A stretch of 64,000 nt of DNA from Frondihabitans australicus (GCF_003634555.1 NZ_RBKS01000001.1:2418001-2482000); one strand, 5' to 3'; counted from the stretch's first letter, positions 25,775-34,146 are shown. Made by a program: numbers and translations. Notes: generated from the letters alone by a model not told the origin.

Positions 25775-27043
25775 TCACCGTGTCCGGCCCCGCCGGAGCG
25801 GTCTCGGGCGATCGCGACGAGACGGCAGGATCGCGCGAATCGACCCCGTGGTGTTCAGGCTGAGCTCGCGATGCGGCCTCGCCGGGAACCCCTGCCGGGC
25901 GACGATCACGACGACCAGCGCGGCCACCAGCACCGCCGCGCCCCCCACGGGCAGGAGCGCCGGCCCGACCGCCGCGAGCGCCACTCCCCCGGTCGCCGAG
26001 CCGATCGTGATGCCGACGTTGCTCGTCGAGTTGATGAACGCTCCCGCGACGCCGGGCGACGTGACGCCGGTGCGGATCGCCGCGGTCATCATGAAGGTGC
26101 CGATGCCGGCGAAGGCGATGTTCCAGACCGCGACCACCACGAGCGCGGGCACGTCGAGGCCTGCCGCGAGCAACGCTGCCAGCGCGGCGAGGCTCGCGGC
26201 CATCACGCCGGTGTGCAGCAGTGCGCCGAGTCTCGGCCGCCGGTCGACGAGCGCACCGGCGGCGACGAGACCGAGGGCGCTGACGAGGCCGAGGGCGAAG
26301 AGCACCGCGCTCACCCGGTCGCTCGTGATCCCCGCCAGGCGCAGGATGCTCGTGACGTACGTGTAGACGAAGTGATGCCCGACGAAGACGAGGGCGTTCA
26401 CGGCTCCCACCGCGTACAGCCCGGCCCGCCACCAGGCGCGCTGCGACACCGTGGCCGGCGTCTCGTCGACGCCCTCACTTACCCGGGGCAGCGCGACGGC
26501 GATCCCGAGCGCGAGCAGCGCCGCCGCGATCGCCATCACCACGAACGCGGTGCGCCAGCTCGTGGCGACGCCGATCGCCGTCGCGATCGGGACCCCGAGG
26601 ATCCCGCCGACCGACGCGCCGGCGAAGACGACGCTCATGGCCCGCCCGACGAGGTCCGGTGACACGAGACGGGCGGTGTAGCTCGTGACGACCGAGTAGA
26701 AGAGCGCGTGGCCGACGCCGCCGACCGCGCGGCCGACGAGGATCACGCCGAAGTGGGGCGTCGACGCGACGATCAGGTCGCTGAGGGCGTAGCAGGCGAC
26801 CGTGGCGACGAGGAGCGCCTTGCGGGGCAGATGGTCGGTCGCCCGGGCGAGCGGAACCGCGAGGACGGCGACGCACACCGCGAACACCGACACGGTGAGG
26901 CCCGCCGTGCCCTCGGCGACGCCGGCGTCGCGAGCGATCTCGGGGATGAGGCCGACGGGCAGCAGCTCGGAGGTGAGCGCGATGAATGTCGAGAGCGTGA
27001 GGAAGGCGAGGCCGGTGGCCGTCGCGCGGCGTGGGAGTGCCAT
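25775..27043 (-). CDS. MFS transporter, arabinose-efflux/DHA1 type
   Basis: A 422-residue transporter with twelve predicted helices, starting LAFLTLSTFIALTSELLPVGLIP, the signature of the AraJ/SotB-like efflux branch, and with RATDHLPRKALLV in loop 2-3. ATG 27043 gives a two-arginine N-terminus. Alone between the acid phosphatase and the LacI regulon; no regulator adjacent. It ends directly at the hairpin shared with the phosphatase. Substrate unknown, probably sugars or drugs. Confidence 0.88.
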   Translation of the reverse strand: MALPRRATATGLAFLTLSTFIALTSELLPVGLIPEIARDAGVAEGTAGLTVSVFAVCVAVLAVPLARATDHLPRKALLVATVACYALSDLIVASTPHFGVILVGRAVGGVGHALFYSVVTSYTARLVSPDLVGRAMSVVFAGASVGGILGVPIATAIGVATSWRTAFVVMAIAAALLALGIAVALPRVSEGVDETPATVSQRAWWRAGLYAVGAVNALVFVGHHFVYTYVTSILRLAGITSDRVSAVLFALGLVSALGLVAAGALVDRRPRLGALLHTGVMAASLAALAALLAAGLDVPALVVVAVWNIAFAGIGTFMMTAAIRTGVTSPGVAGAFINSTSNVGITIGSATGGVALAAVGPALLPVGGAAVLVAALVVVIVARQGFPARPHRELSLNTTGSIRAILPSRRDRPRPLRRGRTR

Positions 27044-27148
27044 CGCGTCAAGGCTAGGGCCTGCCCGGGCGCACGAGCCTCGTGGCGGCGCGCGGGTACC
27101 CGCCCGTGGTGGCCCCGCGACTCCTGCGCACCCGCTGTTTCCTTGCCT

Positions 27149-27187
27149 TGTCACCGATGACGTGCTTTACTCATGTCATCGGTGACA
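27149..27187. promoter_or_regulatory. two LacI operators upstream of the aldolase
   Basis: TGTCACCGATGACG (27149-27162) matches the palindrome TGTCATCGATGACA at 12 of 14, and TGTCATCGGTGACA (27174-27187) at 13 of 14. A degenerate copy follows near 27200-27213. They lie 70-110 bp before the aldolase start. Confidence 0.68.
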
Positions 27188-27257
27188 TGGACGGAAATGA
27201 CATCGACGACATGATCCGCGACGAGCGCAACGAAGCGGCCCGAAGAAGGAGACACGC

Positions 27258-28163
27258 GTGACCACCACTCTCACCGGCAACGATCTGACGACGGCCGAGC
27301 GCCGCCAGCTCGCCGCCATCTCGACGGCGAAGGGGCACATGCTCATCGTCGCCGCCGATCAGCGCAACAGCATGAAGGCCGTGATGCAGGACGCCCCCGA
27401 GGGCACCTCCGCCATCACCACCGCCGAGCTCGCCGAGGCCAAGGCCGACCTGGTGCGCCACCTCGCCAACCACGGCCCCGCGATCCTGCTGGACCCCGAG
27501 GTCGCGCTGCCCGCGATCCCCGACGACGGCGTGCTCGACCGCGACACCGCCCTCGTGGTCGGCCTCGACGCCTCCGGCTTCGAGATCGTCGACGGCATCC
27601 GCTACACGCGCTTCGTCGAGGGCATGACCCCGCGCCGCGTCCGCGAGCTCGGCGGCGACGTCGCCAAGATGCTCTGGTACACCCGCCCCGACCGCCAGGG
27701 GCTCGACGACCGCGTCGCCGACGAGATCCGCGAGCTCACCGCCGCCTGCGCCGAGGAGGGTCTCCTCCTCATCGTCGAGCTGCTCACCTACCAGCTCGAG
27801 GGCGAGAGCGACGGGGAGTACGCCGCGAAGTTCCCGCAGCTCGTGGCCGACGGCGCCCGCCTGGCCGTCGCCTGCGGCGCCAAGATCCTCAAGCTGCAGT
27901 ACCCGGGCTCGAGCGCAGGAGCCGACCTGGTCACCGAGGCCGCCCAGGGAGTGCCGTGGGCCGTGCTGTCCGCCGGCGTGAACCACGAGACCTTCATCGT
28001 CCAGGTCCGCGACGCGATGGCGCACGGCGCCGCCGGCGCCATGGCCGGCCGCTCGCTCTGGAAGGACGCGCTGTCGGTCGACCCGGCCACGCGCGAGCAG
28101 CTTCTCACCGAGCGTGCGCGCCCGCGTCTCGAGGAGCTGCGCGCCGCCGTCGACGGCGAGTAG
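27258..28163 (+). CDS. class I aldolase, LacD/YihT-like
   Basis: A 301-residue aldolase of the DeoC/LacD group. Matching landmarks are MLIVAADQRNSMKAVM near the N-terminus, AILLDPEVALP, the Schiff-base lysine region KILKLQYPGS (near 215) and PWAVLSAGVNHETF with AGRSLWKDAL at the phosphate site. Relatives cleave tagatose-1,6-bisphosphate or 6-deoxy-6-sulfofructose-1-phosphate. In this regulon it probably splits a ketose phosphate made by the neighbouring dehydrogenases and kinase. GAAGGAG precedes the GTG. Two LacI operators lie upstream. Confidence 0.82.
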   Translation: MTTTLTGNDLTTAERRQLAAISTAKGHMLIVAADQRNSMKAVMQDAPEGTSAITTAELAEAKADLVRHLANHGPAILLDPEVALPAIPDDGVLDRDTALVVGLDASGFEIVDGIRYTRFVEGMTPRRVRELGGDVAKMLWYTRPDRQGLDDRVADEIRELTAACAEEGLLLIVELLTYQLEGESDGEYAAKFPQLVADGARLAVACGAKILKLQYPGSSAGADLVTEAAQGVPWAVLSAGVNHETFIVQVRDAMAHGAAGAMAGRSLWKDALSVDPATREQLLTERARPRLEELRAAVDGE

Positions 28164-28190
28164 CCCGGCTCCTGCGCCCTGGGGCTCACC

Positions 28191-28249
28191 CCGAGTGCAC
28201 GGAAAGCGCCCCCTGACCTGTCGTCAGGGGGCGCTTCTCGCGCACTCGG
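28191..28249. terminator. bidirectional terminator with nested arms
   Basis: Perfect 14-base arms (28204-28217 and 28223-28236) enclose a 5-base loop, and outer 8-base arms CCGAGTGC (28191-28198) and GCACTCGG (28242-28249) extend the structure. It fills the space between the convergent aldolase and SDR genes. Confidence 0.75.
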
Positions 28250-28256
28250 CGGCCGC

Positions 28257-28985
28257 CTACACGTTCGTGTAGCCGCCGTCGATCGGCAGGGCGGCGCCCG
28301 TGATCATCGCGGCGTCGTCGCTGAGGAGGAACACGATCGGGCCGGCGATGTCGTCCTCGGTCGCCCAGCGGCCGAGCGGCATGCGCTCGAGCGTCGGCCC
28401 TTCGATCTCGGGGCGGCCCCAGTACCAGGCGCTCATGGGCGTCATGACGACGGTCGGGTTGACGCTGTTGACGCGGATGCCGAACTGGCCGAGCTCGAGC
28501 GCCGAGACGCGGGTGATGTTGTCGAGGGCCGCCTTCGACGAGCCGTAGGAGATGTGGCCGGTGAGCGCCACGAGCGACGCCTGGCTCGACACGTTGACGA
28601 TCGCGCCGCCGCGGCCGAGGCGGATCATCGACGCGGCCGCGTACTTCGTGACGAGCAGCGAGCCGCGGGCGTTGATCGCGATGACCTTGTCGAAGACCGC
28701 GATGTCGGTGTCGACCGGCGACGCGATCTCGCCGCCCCAGCCGCCGCAGTTCACGACGCCCCAGAGGTCCAGGCCCTCGAGCGCCTCGCGGATTTCGCTC
28801 TCGCTGGTGAGGTCGAAGGCGAGGGGCGTGGCGCCGGTGTCGGCGACGATGGGTTCGAGACCCTCGAGCGTGCTGCCGGCGGCGATGACGTCGGCTCCTG
28901 CGGCCACGAGGCGTCGCACCGTGGCGCCGCCGATCCCGCCCGAGGCCCCGGTGACGAGGATCGTCTTCTCGGTGAAGTCGGCCAT
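28257..28985 (-). CDS. SDR dehydrogenase, L-xylulose reductase-like
   Basis: A 242-residue short-chain dehydrogenase: TGASGGIG cofactor loop (near 12-19), catalytic Ser in NVSSQAS, YGSSK as Tyr-x3-Lys, and NPTVVMTPMSAWYW, a stretch typical of dicarbonyl/L-xylulose reductases and related polyol dehydrogenases. The usual NNAG after strand 4 reads NCGG here. It likely interconverts a sugar alcohol and a ketose with NAD(P). AAGGAG precedes the ATG; LacI sites at 29012 and 29042 lie between it and the divergent kinase. Confidence 0.87.
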   Translation of the reverse strand: MADFTEKTILVTGASGGIGGATVRRLVAAGADVIAAGSTLEGLEPIVADTGATPLAFDLTSESEIREALEGLDLWGVVNCGGWGGEIASPVDTDIAVFDKVIAINARGSLLVTKYAAASMIRLGRGGAIVNVSSQASLVALTGHISYGSSKAALDNITRVSALELGQFGIRVNSVNPTVVMTPMSAWYWGRPEIEGPTLERMPLGRWATEDDIAGPIVFLLSDDAAMITGAALPIDGGYTNV

Positions 28986-29011
28986 GTCGTTCTCCTTGAT
29001 GTCCTGTCCAC

Positions 29012-29070
29012 GACATCGATGTCATGGAATCGAGACCATCTTGACATCGATGACACGAAGAATCTACGGT
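29012..29070. promoter_or_regulatory. divergent SDR/kinase promoter with two LacI operators
   Basis: GACATCGATGTC (29012-29023) is a perfect dyad, and TGACATCGATGACA (29042-29055) matches the consensus operator at 13 of 14. For the rightward kinase, TTGACA (29041-29046), an 18-bp spacer and TACGGT (29065-29070) form the promoter, so the second operator overlaps the -35. Confidence 0.72.
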
Positions 29071-29076
29071 TCGAGT

Positions 29077-29799
29077 GTGACCAGCGCAGATCCCCTCCCC
29101 GAGACCACCCTCGACGAGCTCGTCGACCGGGCCAGGGGCCTCGCGGCGAAGGGTGGCAGGCGGATCCTGGGCGTCGTCGGCACGCCCGGCTCGGGCAAGT
29201 CGACCGTGAGCGCGGCCCTTCTCGACGCGCTGGGAGACAGCGCCGCTCTGGTCGGCATGGACGGCTTCCACCTCGGGCAGCAGGAGCTGGCGAGACTCGC
29301 CCGAGCCGACCGCAAGGGCGCCCCCGATACCTTCGACACCGACGGCTACACCGCCCTCCTGGCGCGCCTCCGGGCCCAGCGGCCGGGCGACGCCGACATC
29401 TACGCGCCCGTCTTCGACCGCTCGCTCGAAGAGCCGATCGGCAGCTCGGCGCCGGTGCCCGCCGACGTGCCGCTCGTCATCACCGAGGGCAACTACCTGC
29501 TGCTCGACGGCGGCGGCTGGCAGGGCGTCCGCCCGCTGCTCGACGAGGCGTGGTTCGTCCACGTGACGCAGGCCGAACGCCGCCGACGCCTCGTCGCCCG
29601 CCGCCTCTCGTACGGCCATCCGCACGGTGCGGCCGAGCACTGGGTCGACCACGTCGACGAGCCCAACGCGCGGATCGTCGAGGCGACCGCCGCACGAGCC
29701 GACCTCGTCGTCGCCCTCGCCCGGCTCGACGCACAGCCGCACCCTCTGACATCGACGTCACAGGGGCCGACACCGACGCCACAAGGAGACCCCCGATGA
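29077..29799 (+). CDS. uridine-kinase-like sugar kinase (FrcK type)
   Basis: A 240-residue P-loop kinase with Walker A GTPGSGKST (near 35-43), GMDGFHLG, and ITEGNYLLLDGGGW, as in the phosphoribulokinase/uridine kinase family; bacterial relatives sit in fructose or polyol clusters and phosphorylate ketoses. GTG 29077 lies seven bases after the -10, so the transcript is probably leaderless. The C-terminal 30 residues are Pro/Thr/Gln rich and include another partial operator (29747-29760). Its TGA overlaps the next ATG (ATGA). Confidence 0.8.
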   Translation: MTSADPLPETTLDELVDRARGLAAKGGRRILGVVGTPGSGKSTVSAALLDALGDSAALVGMDGFHLGQQELARLARADRKGAPDTFDTDGYTALLARLRAQRPGDADIYAPVFDRSLEEPIGSSAPVPADVPLVITEGNYLLLDGGGWQGVRPLLDEAWFVHVTQAERRRRLVARRLSYGHPHGAAEHWVDHVDEPNARIVEATAARADLVVALARLDAQPHPLTSTSQGPTPTPQGDPR

Positions 29800-31262
29800 C
29801 CCGCCTCACCCCCGCCGCCCTGCCCTCGCTGCCCGAGACCGTCGGCACGCCCGACTACCCGCGCGACCCCGCGTCCTGCGGCATCGTGCACTTCGGCGTC
29901 GGCGCGTTCCACCGCTCGCACGAGGCGATGTTCCTCGACCGGCTCTTCCGGCACGACCACGCGGCCGCCGACGCATGGGGCATCTGCGGCGTCGGCCTGC
30001 TGCCCGGCGACGCCGCGATGCGCGACGCGCTGGGCGAGCAGGGCCACCTCTACACGCTCGTGACCCGCGCGCCCGACGGCACGACCGAGGCCCGGGTCAT
30101 CGGCTCGATCATGGACTACCTGTTCGCGCCCGACGACTACGACGCCGTCCTCGAGCGCCTCGCCTCCCCCGCGACGCGCATCGTCTCGCTCACCGTCACC
30201 GAGGCCGGCTACCCCGTCGACGACGCCACCGGCGAGTTCCGGCCGCAGGATCGCGCGATCGCCGCCGACCTCGCCTCCCCCGGCGCCCCCACCGGCGTCT
30301 TCGGCCTCATCGCGGAGGGTCTGCGCCGCCGACGCGACCGCGGTGTCCCGGCCTTCACCGTGATGTCGTGCGACAACATCCCGGGCAACGGCCGCGTGGC
30401 CCGGACGGCGCTCACCTCGTACGCCCGCCTCGTCGACGCCGACCTCGCCGACTGGATCGAGGCCGAGGTGACCTTCCCGAACTCCATGGTCGACCGGATC
30501 ACGCCCGCGACCAGCGACGCCGGCCGCGCGGAGGTGTCGTCGATCCTGCGCCTGGACGACGCCTGGCCCGTGCTCTCGGAGTCGTTCGAGCAGTGGGTGC
30601 TCGAGGACTCGTTCGTGCTCGGCCGCCCGGCCCTCGAGACCGTCGGCGTGCAGATCGTGCCCGAGGTCGAGCCGTACGAGCTGATGAAGCTGCGGCTGCT
30701 GAACGCGTCGCACCAGGCGATGTCGTACCTCGGGCTGCTGGCCGGGCACACGATGGTGCACGAGGTGTGCCGGGACGAGCGGTTCCGCGCCTTCCTGCTC
30801 GGCTACATGCACGCCGAGGCGATCCCGACGCTCGCACCGGTGCCCGGGATCGACCTCGCGGCGTACTGCGACCAGCTGCTCGAGCGGTTCTCGAGCGAGG
30901 CGATCGCCGACACGCTTGCGCGGCAGGTGGTCGACGGGTCGGCGAGGCTGCCGAAGTTCCTCCTGCCGGTGCTGCGCGACCAGCTCGCGGCCGGAGGGCC
31001 GATCGAGCGGATGTGCACCGTGATCGCGGCGTGGAGCATCTACCTCGAGCGCGACGAGGGCGTCGTCGACGCGCGTCACGACGTGGTCGTCGAGGCGGCG
31101 CGGCAGGAACCGACGGCCCCCGGCAGCCTGCTGCTCGTCGCCGACGTGTTCGGCGACCTGGGCTCGGTGCCGCGCTTCCGGGAGGGCTATCTCGCCGCCC
31201 GCGAGACTCTGCTGACGGCCGGGCCGCTCGCCGCGATCGACGCCGTCGCGGCGGCCGTCTGA
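29796..31262 (+). CDS. mannitol dehydrogenase family oxidoreductase
   Basis: A 488-residue polyol-specific long-chain dehydrogenase. The N-terminal nucleotide domain starts IVHFGVGAFHRSH (near 29), and the catalytic motif K-x4-N-x2-H is seen in KLRLLNASH (near 290). Family enzymes oxidise mannitol, arabitol or sorbitol at C2, or reduce fructuronate. AAGGAG precedes the ATG, and a 4-bp overlap couples it to the kinase, suggesting that the ketose made here is phosphorylated next door. Exact polyol unknown. Confidence 0.9.
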   Translation: MTRLTPAALPSLPETVGTPDYPRDPASCGIVHFGVGAFHRSHEAMFLDRLFRHDHAAADAWGICGVGLLPGDAAMRDALGEQGHLYTLVTRAPDGTTEARVIGSIMDYLFAPDDYDAVLERLASPATRIVSLTVTEAGYPVDDATGEFRPQDRAIAADLASPGAPTGVFGLIAEGLRRRRDRGVPAFTVMSCDNIPGNGRVARTALTSYARLVDADLADWIEAEVTFPNSMVDRITPATSDAGRAEVSSILRLDDAWPVLSESFEQWVLEDSFVLGRPALETVGVQIVPEVEPYELMKLRLLNASHQAMSYLGLLAGHTMVHEVCRDERFRAFLLGYMHAEAIPTLAPVPGIDLAAYCDQLLERFSSEAIADTLARQVVDGSARLPKFLLPVLRDQLAAGGPIERMCTVIAAWSIYLERDEGVVDARHDVVVEAARQEPTAPGSLLLVADVFGDLGSVPRFREGYLAARETLLTAGPLAAIDAVAAAV

Positions 31263-31266
31263 GGTC

Positions 31267-31319
31267 TTGACATCGGTGACACAGGCAAGCATCATTGATC
31301 CTGATGTCATCGATGACAT
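31267..31319 (+). promoter_or_regulatory. promoter with two LacI operators before the P-loop kinase
   Basis: TTGACA (31267-31272), 17 bp, then CATCAT (31290-31295) forms a promoter. TGACATCGGTGACA (31268-31281) covers the -35, and ATGTCATCGATGACAT (31304-31319), a perfect 16-bp dyad and the best operator in the window, lies just past the start point. Confidence 0.75.
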
Positions 31320-31382
31320 GCCTGCCGCTTCCGTGATCGCGAGCCGATCGCGCCATCCATTCCCCCGAGGAGACCGACGACG

Positions 31383-32006
31383 ATGTCCACGACGCCCCTG
31401 ACCCCGCAGCCCGCCGCCACGACGACCGGGCGCGCGATCCTCGTCTGCGGCGTGCCGGCCAGCGGGAAGACCACGTTCGGCCGCGAGCTCGCCCGTCACC
31501 TCGGCTACGCGCTGCTCGATCTCGACACCGTGACGAACCCGCTGTTCGAGTACGTGGGCGGCGAGTTCCTCGTCGACGTGCCTACGGCCGAGGCGCCGAC
31601 CCGGGCGACGGTCAACGACGTGCGGTACCAGTGCCTGTTCGACACGGCGGCCGAGATCATGAGCGTCGGCGTCAGCGTCGTCGTCATCGCCCCGTTCACC
31701 TCCGAGCGCACCTTCCCCGCGGCCTGGGCTCGAGTGCCCGTGAAGCTCGGCGTCGACGACTCCGACGTCACGCTCGCCTGGGTCGACACTCCGAAGGAGG
31801 AGGTCGTCGCTCGCATGATCAAGCGCGGCGCCGACCGCGACCTCGACAAGATCGAGCGGCCCGACGTCTTCCTCACGCCCGACGTCACCAGGGCCCCCGG
31901 CGTCGACCACGTGCGGGTCGACGGGCTGCTCACTGTGCCGGCGCAGATCGCCGCGTTCGAGCGGGAGTACTTCGCGGCGTCGCCCGCCGCCGAGCTCGCC
32001 GGCTGA
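31383..32006 (+). CDS. P-loop kinase, small-molecule kinase-like
   Basis: A 207-residue AAA/zeta-like kinase with Walker A GVPASGKTT (near 23-31) and DLDTVTNPLFEYVGG, resembling gluconokinase and shikimate kinase-type proteins. A basic lid region ARMIKRGADRDLDKIE follows. It has its own LacI-controlled promoter, so it belongs to the polyol regulon, giving that pathway two kinases. GGAG precedes the ATG at 31383. Followed by two large perfect palindromes. Substrate unknown. Confidence 0.75.
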   Translation: MSTTPLTPQPAATTTGRAILVCGVPASGKTTFGRELARHLGYALLDLDTVTNPLFEYVGGEFLVDVPTAEAPTRATVNDVRYQCLFDTAAEIMSVGVSVVVIAPFTSERTFPAAWARVPVKLGVDDSDVTLAWVDTPKEEVVARMIKRGADRDLDKIERPDVFLTPDVTRAPGVDHVRVDGLLTVPAQIAAFEREYFAASPAAELAG

Positions 32007-32024
32007 CCCGCCCCGCCCTGTCCC

Positions 32025-32084
32025 CGCGACACAACGCGACACCTGCGACGCTCCGAAGCGTCGCAGGTGTCGCGTTGTGTCGCG
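32025..32084. repeat. perfect palindrome with 28-bp arms, first of two
   Basis: Arms 32025-32052 and 32057-32084 are exact reverse complements around a 4-base CCGA loop, beginning CGCGACACAACG. Placed 18 bp after the P-loop kinase stop. It could act as a terminator hairpin; its length is far beyond what termination needs. Confidence 0.9.
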
Positions 32085-32089
32085 CTGCG

Positions 32090-32147
32090 CCTCCCGAAAA
32101 CGACTCTGCGCACGTGATTTCACGTGCGCAGAGTCGTTTTCGGGAGG
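32090..32147. repeat. perfect palindrome with 28-bp arms, second of two
   Basis: Arms 32090-32117 and 32120-32147 are exact reverse complements around TT. The outer part reads CCTCCCGAAAACGAC, the inner GCACGTGA. Five bases separate it from the preceding palindrome and the two have no shared sequence. The TTTTCGGGAGG end gives a T-tract-like feature on either strand. Confidence 0.9.
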
Positions 32148-32188
32148 GGTAGGGGCAGGCCGAGGGCGCAGGAGCAGGCGCACGCACC

Positions 32189-32851
32189 TCAGCGGAGCGT
32201 GACCCGCACTCCCCCGTCGACCTCCTCGAACCGCACCGCGTCGAGCCCCGAGACCACGAGGTCGGCGTCGAGCTCGGACGCGTCGTGAGTGCCCGCAACG
32301 CCGAGCGTCGCGGCCCCTGAGGCGCGACCGGCGACGAGGCCGGCGAAGGCGTCCTCGACGACGAGGCAGTGCGCCGGGTCGACGCCGAGCAGCGACGCCC
32401 CGAGCAGGAACGGCTCGGGGTCGGGCTTGCCGTTCGTGACGTCGCTCGCCGTGACCACCGTCGCCGGGCGCACGAGCCCGGCCGCGGCCATCCGCGCCTC
32501 GAACAGCGGCGCCGTGCACGAGGTGACGACGGCCTTGCGCGGTTCGCCGATCGCGGCGAGGGCTTCCGCTGCTCCTGCGAGCATGTCGACGCCGTCGACC
32601 TCCTCGATCTCGATCGCCTCGATGCGGGCGAAGGCCTCGTCGACCTGCTCGGCCGGGACGAACGACGCGACGATCGAGCGCGCGGGCATGCCGTGGCCGC
32701 CGCCCTCCCGGAAGTTCTCGGGCAGGCCCAGCTCGCGGCCCCAGCGGGCCCAAGAGCGCCGCACGGCGGGCGTGGAGGAGATGAGGGTGCCGTCCATGTC
32801 GAAGAGGACGGCGGCGAACACGGTGTCGAGCACGGGGCGGGTGGAGGTCAT
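32189..32851 (-). CDS. HAD-superfamily sugar phosphatase
   Basis: A 220-residue HAD hydrolase of the beta-phosphoglucomutase-like subgroup: motif I FDMDGTL (near 17), motif II VVTS (near 112), motif III lysine in GKPDPEPFL and motif IV VVEDAFAG. Typical relatives dephosphorylate sugar or polyol phosphates (Gph, GlpP-like). It lies at the downstream end of the leftward ABC operon, after a hairpin, and may belong to the polyol regulon by position. ATG at 32851. Confidence 0.88.
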   Translation of the reverse strand: MTSTRPVLDTVFAAVLFDMDGTLISSTPAVRRSWARWGRELGLPENFREGGGHGMPARSIVASFVPAEQVDEAFARIEAIEIEEVDGVDMLAGAAEALAAIGEPRKAVVTSCTAPLFEARMAAAGLVRPATVVTASDVTNGKPDPEPFLLGASLLGVDPAHCLVVEDAFAGLVAGRASGAATLGVAGTHDASELDADLVVSGLDAVRFEEVDGGVRVTLR

Positions 32852-32885
32852 GGGCGTCTTTCGGTCGGCGGCGGGGAACGCACGA

Positions 32886-32915
32886 GGGCCGCGCCTGCCG
32901 AAGCGGGCGCGGCCC
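32886..32915 (-). terminator. hairpin between ABC operon and HAD gene
   Basis: Ten-base arms GGGCCGCGCC (32886-32895) and GGCGCGGCCC (32906-32915) with a 10-base loop. It lies downstream of the leftward importer operon and before the HAD start, so it may end most importer transcripts. Confidence 0.55.
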
Positions 32916-32947
32916 CAATGCTGTCAGATCAGCGGGATGCGGCGGGC

Positions 32948-33012
32948 GCGATGCGGGTCGCAGCCTCGGATGACGAGGCTTGTACGAAGTCCGTGGCGGT
33001 GACCCGCATCGC
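32948..33012. repeat. compound inverted repeat after the sugar-binding-protein gene
   Basis: Outer arms GCGATGCGGGTC (32948-32959) and GACCCGCATCGC (33001-33012) are perfect over 12 bp and enclose an inner hairpin AGCCTCG/CGAGGCT (32962-32968, 32974-32980). It starts 11 bp past the binding-protein stop, so it may terminate or stabilise the importer mRNA. Confidence 0.6.
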
Positions 33013-33023
33013 ACCCCGGATAA

Positions 33024-34010
33024 TCAGCAGGTCGTCTTGTAGACGTAGTTCGCGCCCTCGCCGGTGAGGTTGTCCTTCGTGATGGTGAAGAAGCCGGTCG
33101 GGATCTTCTTGGTGACCTTCTTGCCGGTGAGCGCGTTGTAGGCCTGCTGCACCGCGTCCTTGCCGATGAGGGCGGGCTGCTGGGCGACCAGCGCCTGGAC
33201 GGTGCCGTTCTTCAGCTGGGTGACCGCGTCGGATCCTGCGTCGAAGCCGACGACCTTGACCGTGTTCTGCTTGCCGGCCTGGCGGATGCCCGTCGCGACG
33301 CCCTGGGCGGCGAAGGTGTTGGCGGCGAAGATGCCGACGATGTCGGGGTCCTTCGCGAGCGCCGCGGTGGTGAGCTTGGCGGCGGTCGCCGGGTCGTTGT
33401 GCGAGTACTGCACGCCGAGGTAGTCGTACGACGAGTTCGCCTTGGCGGCCTTCGCGAAGCCAGAGACGCGCTGGTCGGCGGTCGAGACGCCGGGGTCGGT
33501 CGAGATGACGAGCACCTTGCCGCCGCCCGGGTGCAGCTTCGTGATGGCGTCGAAGGCCGCCTTGCCGCCGCCGACGTTGTCGGACGACACGGCCGTGGTG
33601 GCGAACGACGGGTCGTTGACCGTGGTGTCGACGAGGGCGACCTTGATGCCGGCGTTGGCGGCGGCCTTGAGCGGCGCCTCCATGGCCGAGGTGTCGGTCG
33701 GGGCGATGAGGATCGCCGACGGCTTCGTGGCGACGACGGAGTCGACGATCGGCTTCTGCAGCGTCGGGTCGAACTTCTGCGGGCCCTGGGTCGACACGGT
33801 GACGCCGAGCTTCTTGGCCTCCTGCTCGACGCCGCACTGCATCGTGACGTAGAACGGGTCGCCGGCGACGCCCTGGATGAACGTCATCTTGATGTTCTTG
33901 GCGCTGGTGGTGCCGCCGGCCGACGACGTGCCCGACGCGCAGCCGGTGAGGGCGATCGCGGCGACGGCGCCGAGGGCGAGAGCCGAGACGAGCTGTCTCT
34001 TCAACTTCAT
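33024..34010 (-). CDS. sugar ABC transporter substrate-binding lipoprotein of the LacI regulon
   Basis: A 328-residue type I periplasmic-binding protein. Signal peptide MKLKRQLVSALALGAVAAIA and lipobox LTGC (Cys near 23) anchor it to the membrane. The ligand-binding pattern (GVAGDPFYVTMQCGVEQEAK, ILIAPTDTSAM, GFDAGSDAV) is that of ribose/polyol binders. AGGAG precedes the ATG. It is the last gene of the importer operon, after a 136-bp gap from the permease, an arrangement that often lets the binding protein be made in excess. Ligand presumably a sugar alcohol. Confidence 0.88.
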   Translation of the reverse strand: MKLKRQLVSALALGAVAAIALTGCASGTSSAGGTTSAKNIKMTFIQGVAGDPFYVTMQCGVEQEAKKLGVTVSTQGPQKFDPTLQKPIVDSVVATKPSAILIAPTDTSAMEAPLKAAANAGIKVALVDTTVNDPSFATTAVSSDNVGGGKAAFDAITKLHPGGGKVLVISTDPGVSTADQRVSGFAKAAKANSSYDYLGVQYSHNDPATAAKLTTAALAKDPDIVGIFAANTFAAQGVATGIRQAGKQNTVKVVGFDAGSDAVTQLKNGTVQALVAQQPALIGKDAVQQAYNALTGKKVTKKIPTGFFTITKDNLTGEGANYVYKTTC

Positions 34011-34146
34011 TGTTCTGCTCCTAGAGGAAGGGTGGTGCTGTGAGTGTGATGTGGTGCGGGGAGGGGTGCCCGAGGGCACGGGTCGAGGAGGCCGGAGCCG
34101 CGAGGGCCCTGGTCGAGAGGTGTGGGGCGGGATCCTGCGCCCGGGG

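Noticed and set aside
32948-33012. A tRNA or structured ncRNA
   Set aside because: The nested arms do not give a cloverleaf with T-loop TTCGA or a CCA-compatible acceptor stem; a terminator-like element is simpler.
29493-33014. A 1173-codon open frame on the minus strand
   Set aside because: It runs antisense to the kinase, mannitol dehydrogenase and P-loop kinase genes, is Arg/Ala/Gly-rich with no domain pattern, and is a by-product of high GC content lacking stop codons.
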